From assembly GCF_024213375.1 (NCBI RefSeq), contig NZ_JANAVJ010000034.1, positions 1-56,301 of the forward strand: 56,301 nt of DNA, read 5' to 3'. The notes beneath the pieces were generated by a model, which worked only from the letters and a program-made list of their open reading frames with translations, did no database searches and was not told the DNA's origin. The position numbers and the translations under genes were made by a program. How positions within the stretch are numbered: position 1 is the stretch's first letter; the number at the start of each line of letters is the position of its first letter. Shown here one piece after another: positions 1 to 8,045 of the stretch. Source of the DNA: Paenibacillus sp. MZ04-78.2 (GTDB taxonomy: Bacteria > Bacillota > Bacilli > Paenibacillales > NBRC-103111).

Positions 1-555
1 CTGTTACTAGGATTCTGGATAAATACGTCTATTTGTCGCGTCTTGATAACCCAAAAGTTGGTTAATCAACAGGCGTGTAATTATATATACCCATCCGTTG
101 CAGCGCATCAAAAACGGGCTGATTATATCCATTGGCAGGTGAACGAGCTGCGGAAGGCATCCGGGCAACCGAAAGGGCTATCAAATAAAAGCGCACATTC
201 CTTCCTTGAATGTGCGCTTTACTTAACGAAAACACGTTATTTGAGCAAAATTTTTTAAGTTCAGTTTCTTCTCTGAATAACCTTCTTTTGTAGCTCATCT
301 TTTGTCGAAATCATAAAGATTAGAGCGATTATACTGTAAGTGGTTAAATTCCCCCAGACATAATCTAACCATTGTTTGAAAGGTCGAATTGGACATTATG
401 ACTGGACCCATAAGCAAAATCTGGAGTACTCTATCTATGGCGAACATGATGAAAAATTCCGGCGAATTTGATTCGAAGCTTGCGACGAATTCGGTATATA
501 ATGGATACGAAACGGCGACCGGTTATTTTAGGTAGAAAGGCGATGGAAAAATTTC
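1..555. other. Left-edge region without a confident gene
   Basis: No complete gene is recognised. One plus-strand frame is open from base 3 to a TAA at 63-65 and could be the C-terminal end of a gene cut by the window edge; its 20 residues end in DNPKVG and were not identified. A minus-strand frame ending at 62 also reads like protein, but a strong hairpin at 188-220 lies inside it, so it is not called. From 300 to 555 the DNA is AT-richer and leads into the histidine kinase. A TATAAT at about 499-504 is a possible -10 without a good -35. Confidence 0.35.
188..220. terminator. Strong hairpin, probable bidirectional terminator
   Basis: A 13-bp perfect inverted repeat (AAAGCGCACATTC and its complement) closes on a 7-base loop. 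The minus-strand side is followed by TTTTATTT. The plus-strand side has only a short T run, so the direction is not certain. Confidence 0.6.
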
Positions 556-1371
556 ATGTCGATGCGTATGCTAAAAATATTAACGATTCTGCTCCCTCCT
601 CTGGTCATTGGCGGGTTCGAGTACATACGCCATGACTTCCTGCTGGACGTGCTGTCCATGGAGACGGGCAACTTCTACATGACGCTGCTTACGCTGCTGC
701 TGTCGTTCTTATTCGGCAACTGGATGTTCAACCGCATCCAGGCCATGAACGCGAAGCTGGCCGTCGAACAATCGAAGCGGGCGGTATACGAGGAGCGTGA
801 GCGGCTCGCTCAGGAGCTGCATGACAATATCGCGCAAATTTTGTTTTTCCTGAACGTGCAGTTGAAGAAAGGTCAGATCGAAGAGGCGCGCTCGGCCGTT
901 TCCGAAATCGACCACCATCTGCGGCAGGCGATCTTCAACCTGCGGACAGCGCCGGAGGAGGGAGCCGATTTCGGCTCGCGTCTGCGGACGTGGCTGGAGG
1001 AATGGAGCGGCATGAGCGGCATCGCCGTCAACCAACGGATTACGGTTCAGGAGGAAGGGATATCGCCGTCGGCGGAGGTGCCTTTGTTCTCCATTATCCG
1101 GGAGGCGTTCACGAACATCCGCAAACACTCGTATGCCGACCACGCGGAGGTGGAGCTTGGCCCGACGCAGGACGGGCGGAGCTGGAGACTGCGCATTGCC
1201 GACAACGGCAAAGGCATGGAAGGCGATACGGGACATCGGCCGAACCGGTACGGCGTATCAATTATGCGCAAGCGGGCGCAGGAGCTGGGGGCGGAGCTGG
1301 AAATCCGGGCGAAGGAAGGGCAGGGGCTGGAGCTTATCGTTACCGGACCGCTGCGGGAGGTGAAGCTGTGA
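556..1371 (+). CDS. Membrane sensor histidine kinase, NarL/DesK class
   Basis: This is the sensor of a two-component pair. Two hydrophobic segments (about residues 7-22 and 40-58) flank a very short external loop, so it probably senses within the membrane or through a partner. A HisKA_3-type dimerisation box has its phospho-acceptor at H89 in ERLAQELHDNIAQ. The ATPase domain shows the N box (IREAFTNIRKHS, 181-192), G1 (DNGKGM, about 216-221) and a YGVSIMRKRA box near 232. The stop overlaps the response-regulator start by one base, so the two are coupled. The signal sensed is unknown. LiaS and DesK are the closest general models; no liaF or desaturase gene is adjacent. ATG at 562 is an alternative start. 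Confidence 0.88.
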   Translation: MSMRMLKILTILLPPLVIGGFEYIRHDFLLDVLSMETGNFYMTLLTLLLSFLFGNWMFNRIQAMNAKLAVEQSKRAVYEERERLAQELHDNIAQILFFLNVQLKKGQIEEARSAVSEIDHHLRQAIFNLRTAPEEGADFGSRLRTWLEEWSGMSGIAVNQRITVQEEGISPSAEVPLFSIIREAFTNIRKHSYADHAEVELGPTQDGRSWRLRIADNGKGMEGDTGHRPNRYGVSIMRKRAQELGAELEIRAKEGQGLELIVTGPLREVKL

Positions 1372-2045
1372 TGATGAATTACCGGGTGCTGATTGCCGAC
1401 GATCATCCGTTAGCGCGCCGCGCCATTCGCACGCTGATCGACGGGGAGGACGGCTTCGAATGGATAGGGGAAGCCTGCAGCGGAGCCGAGGCCATCGAGC
1501 TGTGCGGCCGGCTGCTGCCGGATCTGGTGCTGATGGACATTCAAATGCCGGGGATGAGCGGCCTTGAAGCGACCAAACGGATTAAACAGCAGTATCCGCA
1601 CATCCGCGTCGTCATGCTTACGGTGTCCGACGACGTGGCCGACCTGTTCACGGCTGTCCGGCATGGGGCGCAAGGATATCTGCTCAAAAACATGGACCCC
1701 GACGATTGGATCGCCTACTTGCGCGGCTTGCTCGACGAGAACAGCGAAATTTCCCGCGGCATGGCCGACCGGCTGTTTCATTCGTTCCGTTCGGCCGGCA
1801 AATCCGCGGCCAGCGACATCGGGCCAGGTGTGCTCTCGCAGCGTGAATGCGAGATATTGAGCTGCGTCGCCAGCGGGCAGAGCAACCGCCAGATCGCCGA
1901 GACGCTCGTGATTACGGAGAACACCGTCAAGAACCATGTCAAAAATATTTTGTCCAAGCTAACCCTCGACAACCGGGTGCAATTGACGGCCTATGCGGTA
2001 CGTCACGGATTGACACAGATCGGACAAAAACAAGGGAGAAAATAG
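1371..2045 (+). CDS. NarL/LuxR-type response regulator
   Basis: This is the cognate partner of the upstream kinase. The 224-residue product has a receiver domain (about 1-120) with acidic residues D10 and D11, phospho-acceptor D56 in LVLMDIQMPG, and the conserved switch region VMLTVSDD. A LuxR/GerE helix-turn-helix fills the C-terminus (about 155-220, LSQRECEILSCVASG to the KNHVKNILSKL recognition helix). ATG at 1371 shares a base with the kinase TGA. GTG at 1368 is also in frame behind the same GGGAGG ribosome site at 1354-1360. The frame remains open upstream to 990 inside the kinase gene, but that stretch is shadow. Target genes are unknown; the YcnI-like gene lies 77 bp downstream. Confidence 0.9.
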   Translation: MMNYRVLIADDHPLARRAIRTLIDGEDGFEWIGEACSGAEAIELCGRLLPDLVLMDIQMPGMSGLEATKRIKQQYPHIRVVMLTVSDDVADLFTAVRHGAQGYLLKNMDPDDWIAYLRGLLDENSEISRGMADRLFHSFRSAGKSAASDIGPGVLSQRECEILSCVASGQSNRQIAETLVITENTVKNHVKNILSKLTLDNRVQLTAYAVRHGLTQIGQKQGRK

Positions 2046-2122
2046 CCCGGTCGAGCCATTCTTCCGATAAGCGGTTTAAGATAGGATAAACTGACTGCTT
2101 ATAAAGAAAGGGGCTTTTAATT

Positions 2123-2764
2123 ATGAAAAAACTGCATTTTGCGCTCGTGCTCGGACTGCTTGCTTCCATGCTCGGAGGAGGCTTCGCCAGCGCGCATGTG
2201 GTCGTGCTGCCGAAAGAGACGACGCAGGGAAGCTATGAGAAATTTGCCGTTCGGGTGCCGACGGAGAAAGACATTCCGACGGTTAAAATCGAAGTGAAGT
2301 TTCCGCTCGACGCCGTATCGATCTCCAGCTTTGAGCCGAAGCCCGGCTGGAAATACGAGCTGACGAAGGATGCGAACAATAAAATTACCGGCGTGGTATG
2401 GATAGCTACCGGCGAAGGCTTGGGCGCAAAGGAATTCGGCGAGTTTTACATGCAGGGGAAAGTAGCCGATACCGCTACCGCGATTACGTGGAAGGCATAC
2501 CAGACCTACAAAGACGGCAGTGTCGTCGAATGGGTCGGCGCGAACGGCTCGGACAAACCGGCTTCCGTGACGAAAGTGAACGCGAAACCGACCGGAGCCG
2601 GAACAGACAGCCACGGCCACACGACAGCGCCAGCCGCACCGGCGGCGAATAAGGCTGCGTCCGAAGCTCCCGCCGCGTCCCAAACGCCGCTTTACTTGTC
2701 TATCGCGGGCGTTGTGCTCGGAGCCGCAGCGCTGATCATTTCGCTGATGCGCAGAAAAGCCTAG
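2123..2764 (+). CDS. YcnI-like DUF1775 copper-associated surface protein
   Basis: Residues 1-24 form a Sec signal peptide ending in FASA. Cleavage there would expose H25 as the first residue of the mature protein (HVVVLP). In the YcnI/DUF1775 family an N-terminal histidine binds Cu(II), so the exposed histidine is a good family marker. The DUF1775 beta-sandwich covers about 25-155 and is followed by a low-complexity Ala/Pro/Thr linker containing HGH. A C-terminal membrane helix (about 186-206) precedes the RRKA end, anchoring the protein outside the cell. B. subtilis ycnI adjoins the copper gene ycnJ; no CopC/CopD gene is adjacent here. A terminator follows directly, so it is probably monocistronic. 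Confidence 0.85.
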   Translation: MKKLHFALVLGLLASMLGGGFASAHVVVLPKETTQGSYEKFAVRVPTEKDIPTVKIEVKFPLDAVSISSFEPKPGWKYELTKDANNKITGVVWIATGEGLGAKEFGEFYMQGKVADTATAITWKAYQTYKDGSVVEWVGANGSDKPASVTKVNAKPTGAGTDSHGHTTAPAAPAANKAASEAPAASQTPLYLSIAGVVLGAAALIISLMRRKA

Positions 2765-2794
2765 TCCGTCAACAACCGGACGTCTATATGCAAG

Positions 2795-2832
2795 GCTCGT
2801 TTCCATCGTTCCGATAGGAAACGGGCTTTTTG
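2795..2832 (+). terminator. Rho-independent terminator after ycnI-like gene
   Basis: A 10-bp stem (GCTCGTTTCC pairing with GGAAACGGGC, one G-U pair) is followed by TTTTT. Confidence 0.8.
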
Positions 2833-2917
2833 GCTTGTCTTTTCCCCCGCAAAACGGTTAAACTGGTGAAAACGCCATTCTAACAACACCACGTCAAAAA
2901 AAGGAGTCAGCCATAGG

Positions 2918-3391
2918 ATGCCGTCAAAAATTTTGAAAGAGTTTAAAGAGTTTGCGATAAAAGGAAATATGATCGACCTGGCGATTGGGGTGATCATCGG
3001 AGGCGCATTCGGCAAAGTCGTCACGTCGATCGTTAACGATCTGGTTATGCCTCCGATCGGGCTGCTGCTCGGTAAAGTCAATTTTACGAACTTGTTTATC
3101 AGTCTTGACGGGAACTCTTATGTAACCATAGAAGAAGCGAAGAAAGCCGGAGTAGCCACGTTTAACTACGGATTGTTCCTCAGCACGCTGCTTGATTTTC
3201 TGATCGTCTCGTTTGTCATCTTTATCGCCGTCAAGCAGATCAACCGGTTCCGCCGCAAAGAAGAGGTTAAGCCCGACCCGAAAGAAAACGTCAAGGAATG
3301 TCCGGAATGCTTGTCCGAAATCCCCAAAAAAGCATCCCGCTGCAAATACTGCACCGCCGTTCTCGAAGCCCCGGCTGCGGAACGCGCTTAG
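2918..3391 (+). CDS. mscL: Large-conductance mechanosensitive channel MscL with zinc ribbon
   Basis: The homopentameric osmotic safety valve opens under membrane tension. The N-terminal amphipathic segment ([20 protein letters not shown]) leads into TM1 (about 15-45), with the conserved glycine-rich gate [14 protein letters not shown]2 is about 75-100 and is followed by a charged cytoplasmic helix. Most MscL proteins are about 130-150 residues. This one has 157 and ends in a CPEC-x11-CKYC zinc-ribbon-like module (about 127-146). The ribosome site AAAAGGAG lies upstream of ATG. It stands alone, with the next gene 240 bp away. The role of the ribbon is unknown. Confidence 0.93.
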   Translation: MPSKILKEFKEFAIKGNMIDLAIGVIIGGAFGKVVTSIVNDLVMPPIGLLLGKVNFTNLFISLDGNSYVTIEEAKKAGVATFNYGLFLSTLLDFLIVSFVIFIAVKQINRFRRKEEVKPDPKENVKECPECLSEIPKKASRCKYCTAVLEAPAAERA

Positions 3392-3628
3392 CCCCTACAG
3401 CCTGCGCTCCTTCTTGAAACCTTAGGGAGCCTGGCTTTTTCTTAAGAAATTATTCAGAAAAACCTCCATTTGATCTAAAGATATTTTGGATATCCTAAGT
3501 ACATCAAATCCCATTGGATGAAACAAACGGACTCTTACTTTCGTTTGATATAGTAATATAATGAAGGGATACTGGTTCGAACCACGTCTAAATGGTTAAA
3601 CTTAGAGCAACGAGGGGGCAATGCATTC

Positions 3629-4213
3629 ATGAGTTTTCACACCAACGTTCAAGAAAAGGTGCTTTTTTTAAATAAATTTATTCGATCTCCTAAACAAATG
3701 GGCAGCATTACGCCCAGCTCCCGATTTTTGGCCCGTGCGATGACCAAGCCTGTTCCTTGGGCTCAAGCGCAGGTAATAGCGGAGCTTGGAGCCGGGACGG
3801 GCGCGCTAACCCGGTTCATCCGGCAAGCCAAGGGGCCGAAGACGAAGGTGCTCTTGTTTGAAAAGGAACAACTACTGAGGAAGCAGCTGGAGGCGCAGTT
3901 CCCGGAGTTTTCCTGTCATGCCGACGCCTGTAGCATGGGGCAGGTGCTGAATCAGCAGGGGATCGAGGGATTGGATGCCGTCATCAGCGGTCTGCCCTTC
4001 TATAATTTCCCGCAACAATTGCGCGACCGATTGGTCGAACAAATCACGTCGTCCCTTAAGCCGGGCGGCCGGTTTATCGCGTTTCAATATTCGCTGCAAA
4101 TGAAGTCTCAGCTCGAACAAGACTTTGACATTGAAACGATCCGCTTCGTCCCCTTTAACTTTCCTCCTGCATTCGTGTATGTGTGCCGGAAGCCGGGAGG
4201 AACGGCGCAATGA
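3629..4213 (+). CDS. SAM-dependent methyltransferase (KsgA/phospholipid N-methyltransferase-like)
   Basis: A class I Rossmann methyltransferase of 194 residues. Motif I is AELGAGTGALTRFIRQ (about 51-66), followed by an acidic residue after LLFEKE (motif II), GLDAVISGLPFYNFP (motif IV-like, about 111-125) and LKPGGRFIAFQYS. The combination of KsgA-like motif I and SGLPFYNFP resembles the small phospholipid methyltransferase/rRNA-dimethylase-like family; the substrate cannot be read from the sequence. Its stop overlaps the DedA start in ATGA, so the two are translationally coupled. A membrane-lipid role would suit the DedA partner, but that is inference. A GAGGGGG ribosome site precedes the ATG. 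Confidence 0.75.
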   Translation: MSFHTNVQEKVLFLNKFIRSPKQMGSITPSSRFLARAMTKPVPWAQAQVIAELGAGTGALTRFIRQAKGPKTKVLLFEKEQLLRKQLEAQFPEFSCHADACSMGQVLNQQGIEGLDAVISGLPFYNFPQQLRDRLVEQITSSLKPGGRFIAFQYSLQMKSQLEQDFDIETIRFVPFNFPPAFVYVCRKPGGTAQ

Positions 4214-4815
4214 CTTACGATACGCTGATGCTGTGGATCGGGCAGTTCGGGTATTTGGCTTTGTTTTTCGCGCTGTGGCTCGGCATTATAGGGATGCCGA
4301 TTCCCGACGAAGTCATCGTGATGACCGGCGGCGCGGTGACGGCCAGCGGCCTGCTGCATCCCGTACCCGCCTTTCTCTTAACCTATCTGGGCGTCGTATC
4401 GGGATTATCGCTCGGATACATGCTAGGCCGGTACGTGGGCACCCCGGTATTGGAGCGTCTGCGGAAAAAGAAGAAAATAGATAAAGCCTTGGAGCTATCG
4501 GAAAAGCTGAATCAAAAATACGGCAGCATGGCTCTGGTCATCAGCTATTTTTTCCCCGTTGTCCGCCACGTCCTGCCCTACCTCGTCGGAATGAACAAAA
4601 TGTCGTTCCGCCGCTATGCTCTCCTTTCCTACACGACGGGGTTCGTATGGACGCTCGCCTTTTTCTTCATCGGACGGCTGACAGCCGGTCACGCCCAAGA
4701 AATCGGCATGCTCATCTATAGCTACGGGCTCAAGCTGCTGTGGATTCCGCTGGCGCTTGCTGCCGCATGGATTCTTGTCAAGCTCGCGCAGCGCAAAAAA
4801 ATTGCAGGAGGGTGA
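4210..4815 (+). CDS. DedA-family (VTT-domain) membrane protein
   Basis: A 201-residue polytopic protein of the DedA/SNARE-associated family, whose members act as lipid scramblases or flippases, for example of undecaprenyl phosphate. Family signatures are visible: an N-terminal re-entrant segment with GIIGMPIPDEVIVMTGG (about 25-41), the GYMLGRYVG motif near 72, and FFPVVRHVLPYLVGMNKMSFRRY (about 116-138). The start is set by ATGA overlap with the methyltransferase and by GGGAGG at 4196-4201, rather than by the longer upstream frame. A second ribosome site (GCAGGAGGG, 4804-4812) lies across its stop and now serves only the two-component fossil downstream. Confidence 0.88.
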   Translation: MTYDTLMLWIGQFGYLALFFALWLGIIGMPIPDEVIVMTGGAVTASGLLHPVPAFLLTYLGVVSGLSLGYMLGRYVGTPVLERLRKKKKIDKALELSEKLNQKYGSMALVISYFFPVVRHVLPYLVGMNKMSFRRYALLSYTTGFVWTLAFFFIGRLTAGHAQEIGMLIYSYGLKLLWIPLALAAAWILVKLAQRKKIAGG

Positions 4816-4820
4816 TTCCG

Positions 4821-4962
4821 TTGCAGCAAGCGAACAGCGTATTGGTAGCTGACGACGATCCGGGGCCAATTGTTTTCTTTGGATACGGGAGATTCATTGC
4901 CTGATAGCACCGGACTCGAACTGTCGATCGCGCGCAACATTGCGCGGGTTACAATATATTAA
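4821..4962 (+). pseudogene. Fossil of a two-component system: regulator head fused to kinase tail
   Basis: TTG at 4821, 8 bases after a good GCAGGAGGG, opens a 27-codon frame starting MQQANSVLVADDDP. This reads like the first strand and acidic pocket of a response regulator, and it stops at 4904. In another frame (about 4864-4962) the DNA encodes DSTGLELSIARNIAR and then TAA, which resembles the G2/TGLGLSIA box near the end of a histidine kinase. The simplest reading is one large deletion joining the start of a regulator gene to the end of the kinase gene that followed it. Both matches are short, so the call rests on pattern recognition. Confidence 0.55.
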
Positions 4963-4987
4963 CAAGCGGAAATTCCGTATGTTCTTA

Positions 4988-5016
4988 TTGACTTTACATG
5001 AATAATTTTGTACACT
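4988..5016 (+). promoter_or_regulatory. Candidate sigma-A promoter of metNIQ
   Basis: TTGACT (4988-4993), a 17-base spacer and TACACT (5011-5016) lie about 55 bases before the S-box aptamer, as expected for a riboswitch-controlled transcript. Confidence 0.65.
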
Positions 5017-5071
5017 TACATCGTTTCAACCCATTGGATCGAATGTTTCATTCAATTTCATAGAAGCACTT

Positions 5072-5210
5072 CTTATCAAGAGAGGCGGAGGGATAAGGCC
5101 CGATGAAGCCCGGCAACCGTTCCTTACCAGTTCGGAAATTCAGAACTGTAGGAAATCAGGTGCCAATTCCTCCAGAACCAAACCAAGGTTCTGGCAGATG
5201 AGAGGGACAT
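5072..5210 (+). ncRNA. SAM-I (S-box) riboswitch
   Basis: The conserved S-box landmarks occur in order: the P1 strand CTTATCAAGAG with GGCGGAGGGA, then GATGAAGCCCGGCAACC, a variable P3 hairpin, AGGTGCCAATTCC, a P4 hairpin built on CCAGAACC/GGTTCTGG, and the closing GATGAG. An intrinsic terminator follows at 5224. In this family SAM binding favours the terminator, so metNIQ is expressed when SAM is low. Confidence 0.95.
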
Positions 5211-5223
5211 GAGTTAAACCGCT

Positions 5224-5254
5224 AACCCTGTACCTCGTCGTGCAGGGTTTTTTT
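5224..5254 (+). terminator. Expression-platform terminator of the S-box leader
   Basis: A 10-bp stem (AACCCTGTAC with GTGCAGGGTT, one G-U pair) and a 6-base loop precede a run of Ts. It lies between the aptamer and metN and is the expected SAM-controlled attenuator. Confidence 0.9.
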
Positions 5255-5315
5255 GTGCAAGCGGACGCGCCCGTTTAACCGAACAAGGGCCGTTTATTCC
5301 GGGGAGGAATACGAT

Positions 5316-6338
5316 TTGATTCAGTTGAAAGGTATTGCGAAAAACTACGATGTCGGGGGCAAACAGGTTACGGCGCTGCGGAATATCGATTTGACGATCC
5401 GCAAAGGCGAGATCTTCGGCATCATCGGCCATTCGGGGGCAGGCAAAAGCACGCTGATCCGCACGATCAACATGCTGGAACGCCCGACCGCCGGAGAAGT
5501 CGTCGTGGATGGCGTCGAGATAACGAAGCTGGGCACCGCTAAGCTGCAATTGGAGCGGCGCTCGATCGGGATGATTTTTCAGCATTTCAACCTGCTGTCG
5601 TCCGCGACGGTAGCGGATAATATTGCGTTCCCTTTGCGGCTCGCCAAGCTGACGAAGGAGCAGATCGCCCGCCGGGTGGAGGAGCTGATCGGACTCGTCG
5701 GATTAACCGGTCACGACAGCAAATATCCGGCGCAGCTGTCGGGCGGCCAGAAGCAGCGGGTCGGTATCGCCCGCGCGCTGGCGACGAATCCGAAGGTGCT
5801 GCTGTGCGACGAGGCGACGTCGGCGCTCGATCCGCAGACGACCGGCGCGATTTTGTCGCTGCTGCTGGATATTAACCGGCAGCTCGGCATTACGATCGTC
5901 CTGATTACGCACGAGATGAACGTGATTCGCACGATTTGCGACCGGGTCGCGGTCATTGACGGCGGAGAGATCGTGGAAGAGGGACCGGTGACCGACGTGT
6001 TCTTGAAGCCGCAGCATCGGACGACCAGGGAGTTCGTCGCTCAAGTTTCCGATGTGGCTGCGATCGGACTGGAGACTTCCGGGAGCGCGGCCGCGGGCAA
6101 TCGGACGCTTGTCCGGGTGACGTACATCGGCGAACAGACCTACCAGCCGGTGCTGTACGAAACGATGCGCGAGAAGAACGTGCCGTTCGTCATCCTGCAA
6201 GGGACGGTATCGAAGCTCAAGGATACCCCTTACGGACAGCTTGTCGTTGAGCTGCACGGGCAGGAAGGCGTCGCGGAGCAGGCTATCGCTCTGCTGCGCG
6301 GCCGCGGATTGGATGTGGAGGTGATTCAGCATGGATGA
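5316..6338 (+). CDS. metN: Methionine ABC transporter ATP-binding protein MetN
   Basis: Cytoplasmic ATPase of the MetNIQ methionine importer. TTG at 5316 is chosen because GGGGAGG (5301-5307) sits 8 bases upstream and MIQLKGIAKNY is a normal MetN start; the longer frame would run into the riboswitch terminator. Walker A is GHSGAGKST (about 38-46), the signature is LSGGQKQR (about 138-145), Walker B is VLLCDEATSALD, and the H-loop is ITHE. The C-terminal NIL/ACT-like domain (about 265-340) binds methionine and causes transinhibition in this family. The gene overlaps metI by 8 bases. Confidence 0.96.
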   Translation: MIQLKGIAKNYDVGGKQVTALRNIDLTIRKGEIFGIIGHSGAGKSTLIRTINMLERPTAGEVVVDGVEITKLGTAKLQLERRSIGMIFQHFNLLSSATVADNIAFPLRLAKLTKEQIARRVEELIGLVGLTGHDSKYPAQLSGGQKQRVGIARALATNPKVLLCDEATSALDPQTTGAILSLLLDINRQLGITIVLITHEMNVIRTICDRVAVIDGGEIVEEGPVTDVFLKPQHRTTREFVAQVSDVAAIGLETSGSAAAGNRTLVRVTYIGEQTYQPVLYETMREKNVPFVILQGTVSKLKDTPYGQLVVELHGQEGVAEQAIALLRGRGLDVEVIQHG

Positions 6339-6993
6339 ACTGCTTAATCTGGATTGGGGAGCGATCGGAGAGGCGACCTACGACACGTTGACGATGCTTG
6401 GTCTGTCCATGGTGTTTACCGTGCTAATCGGTCTGCCGCTTGGCATCATCCTCTTCTTAACTTCGCGGGGGCAGCTTCTCGAGCAGCCTGTCGTGTACGC
6501 GCTGCTGTCGCTCGTGGTCAACGTGCTGCGCTCGGTGCCGTTCGTGATTCTAATGATTATGCTGATTCCCTTTACCAGGCTGGTCGTCGGCACGTCCCTC
6601 GGGGTATCGGGCTCGATCCCGCCGCTGGTCATTGCCGCGGCACCGTTCTTCGCCCGCCTGGTGGAAACGTCGCTGCGCGAGGTAGAACGCGGCGTCGTGG
6701 AAGCCGCGCAATCGATGGGCGCGACGTACTGGCAGATCGTATCGCGGGTCATGCTGCCCGAAGCGCGTCCGGGCTTGATCGCCGGGGCGACGATTACGGC
6801 GGTCACGCTCGTGTCGTATACGGCCATGTCGGGGGTCATCGGAGGCGGCGGTCTTGGCGACCTGGCGATCCGGTTCGGCTACCAGCGTTTCCAAACGGTC
6901 GTGATGATCGTTACCGTGCTGCTTCTGCTCGTGCTGGTTCAAATCCTGCAGTCGCTGGGCGACCGGCTTGTCCGGAAATTTCAGCGAAAATAA
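6331..6993 (+). CDS. metI: Methionine ABC transporter permease MetI
   Basis: A 220-residue inner-membrane permease with about five membrane helices, of which two copies pair with two MetN subunits. The coupling (EAA) loop reads VVEAAQSMGATYWQIVSRVMLPEA (about 125-148). TAMSGVIGGGGLGDLAIRFGYQRF near 165-190 is the highly conserved MetI signature. The start overlaps the end of metN and uses GGAGGTG inside metN, so the two are coupled. Confidence 0.96.
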   Translation: MDELLNLDWGAIGEATYDTLTMLGLSMVFTVLIGLPLGIILFLTSRGQLLEQPVVYALLSLVVNVLRSVPFVILMIMLIPFTRLVVGTSLGVSGSIPPLVIAAAPFFARLVETSLREVERGVVEAAQSMGATYWQIVSRVMLPEARPGLIAGATITAVTLVSYTAMSGVIGGGGLGDLAIRFGYQRFQTVVMIVTVLLLLVLVQILQSLGDRLVRKFQRK

Positions 6994-7048
6994 GGATTTT
7001 ATTATACAAAGGAATCGATACTATAGGAAAAGGTGGAGGAATCTTACT

Positions 7049-7888
7049 ATGAAAAAAATGATGATCACCGCATTGTCCGTCGTGATGGCCTTCTCGCTCG
7101 CTGCTTGCGGCACCAAATCGGCAGCTCCGCAAACGGGAGGAGCGACACCGGCTCCCGGGAAAAAAGAAGTGACGCTGAAGGTCGGCGCAACCGCCTCGCC
7201 GCATGGGGAAATTTTGAATTCCATCAAGGCGAAGCTGAAAGAGCAAGGCGTCAATCTGGAAGTGAAGGAATTCACCGATTACGTACAGCCGAACGTACAG
7301 GTGTTCGAGAAGCAGCTGGATGCGAACTTCTTCCAGCACAAGCCATATCTGGAGCAATTCAATAAAGACAAAAGCATGAATCTCGTGACGGTAACCGGCG
7401 TTCATATCGAGCCGTTCGGCGGCTACTCGCAAAAAATTAAAAAGATTGACGAACTGAAAGACGGCGCAATCGTTGCGATTCCGAGCGATCCGTCCAATGG
7501 CGGCCGCGCGCTGGCGCTGCTGGAGAAAAACAACCTGATCAAGCTCAAAGAAGGCGTTGGCGTCAAAGGCACGGTCAGAGACGTCGTCGAAAACAAGAAA
7601 AACCTGATCATCAGAGAGCTGGAAGCCGCTATGCTGCCGCGTACCTTGGGTGAAGTCGATCTGGCGCTCATCAATACGAACTACGCGCTTGAAGCGAAGC
7701 TTGTGCCGACGAAGGATGCGCTGTTCATCGAAGCGAACGATTCCCCGTACGTGAACATTCTCGTATCCCGCCCGGACAACAAGGATTCCGAGGCGATGCA
7801 GAAGCTGGCTAAAGCCCTCACGTCCGAAGACGTGAAGAAATTTATCGAAGACAAGTACAAAGGCGCCGTCGTGCCTGCGTTTAAATAA
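7049..7888 (+). CDS. metQ: Methionine-binding lipoprotein MetQ
   Basis: Substrate-binding component of the importer, an NLPA-family lipoprotein. The start at 7049 follows GGTGGAGG at 7032-7039. It gives a compact lipoprotein signal (MKKMMITALSVVMAFSLAAC) with lipidated C20, where the upstream in-frame extension would give none. Family motifs include VGATASPHGEIL (about 48-59), FFQHKPYLEQFN, VAIPSDPSNGGRALALL and LPRTLGEVDLALINTNYA. It lies 55 bp after metI and before a strong terminator, so metNIQ forms one transcript under the S-box. Confidence 0.95.
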   Translation: MKKMMITALSVVMAFSLAACGTKSAAPQTGGATPAPGKKEVTLKVGATASPHGEILNSIKAKLKEQGVNLEVKEFTDYVQPNVQVFEKQLDANFFQHKPYLEQFNKDKSMNLVTVTGVHIEPFGGYSQKIKKIDELKDGAIVAIPSDPSNGGRALALLEKNNLIKLKEGVGVKGTVRDVVENKKNLIIRELEAAMLPRTLGEVDLALINTNYALEAKLVPTKDALFIEANDSPYVNILVSRPDNKDSEAMQKLAKALTSEDVKKFIEDKYKGAVVPAFK

Positions 7889-7905
7889 GCGATAGCAGTA
7901 AGCGG

Positions 7906-7933
7906 AGCGGGACCTTAGGGTCCCGCTTTTTTA
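7906..7933 (+). terminator. Terminator of the metNIQ operon
   Basis: The stem AGCGGGACC, loop TTAG and GGTCCCGCT are followed by TTTTT. Confidence 0.9.
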
Positions 7934-8045
7934 AATTTCTCGAGGCAACGGGGCATCGATTGGCGTCCTTAGAGTGGATTGTCACGCCTTCGAGGGATTG
8001 ATATAATTGACATAATGATAATATCGATAGCAGAGGTCGTGACGC

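Noticed and set aside
62..298. A 78-codon minus-strand frame at the left edge
   Set aside because: A perfect 13-bp stem terminator lies inside it and no family was recognised.
990..1370. N-terminal extension of the response regulator into the kinase gene
   Set aside because: The receiver domain begins at the overlapping ATG 1371 with its own ribosome site; the extension is Gly/Arg-rich shadow of the kinase.
5072..5254. T-box leader
   Set aside because: The conserved GATGAAGCCCGGCAACC and GGTGCCAATTCC define an S-box; no T-box AGGGTGGNACCGCG motif is present.
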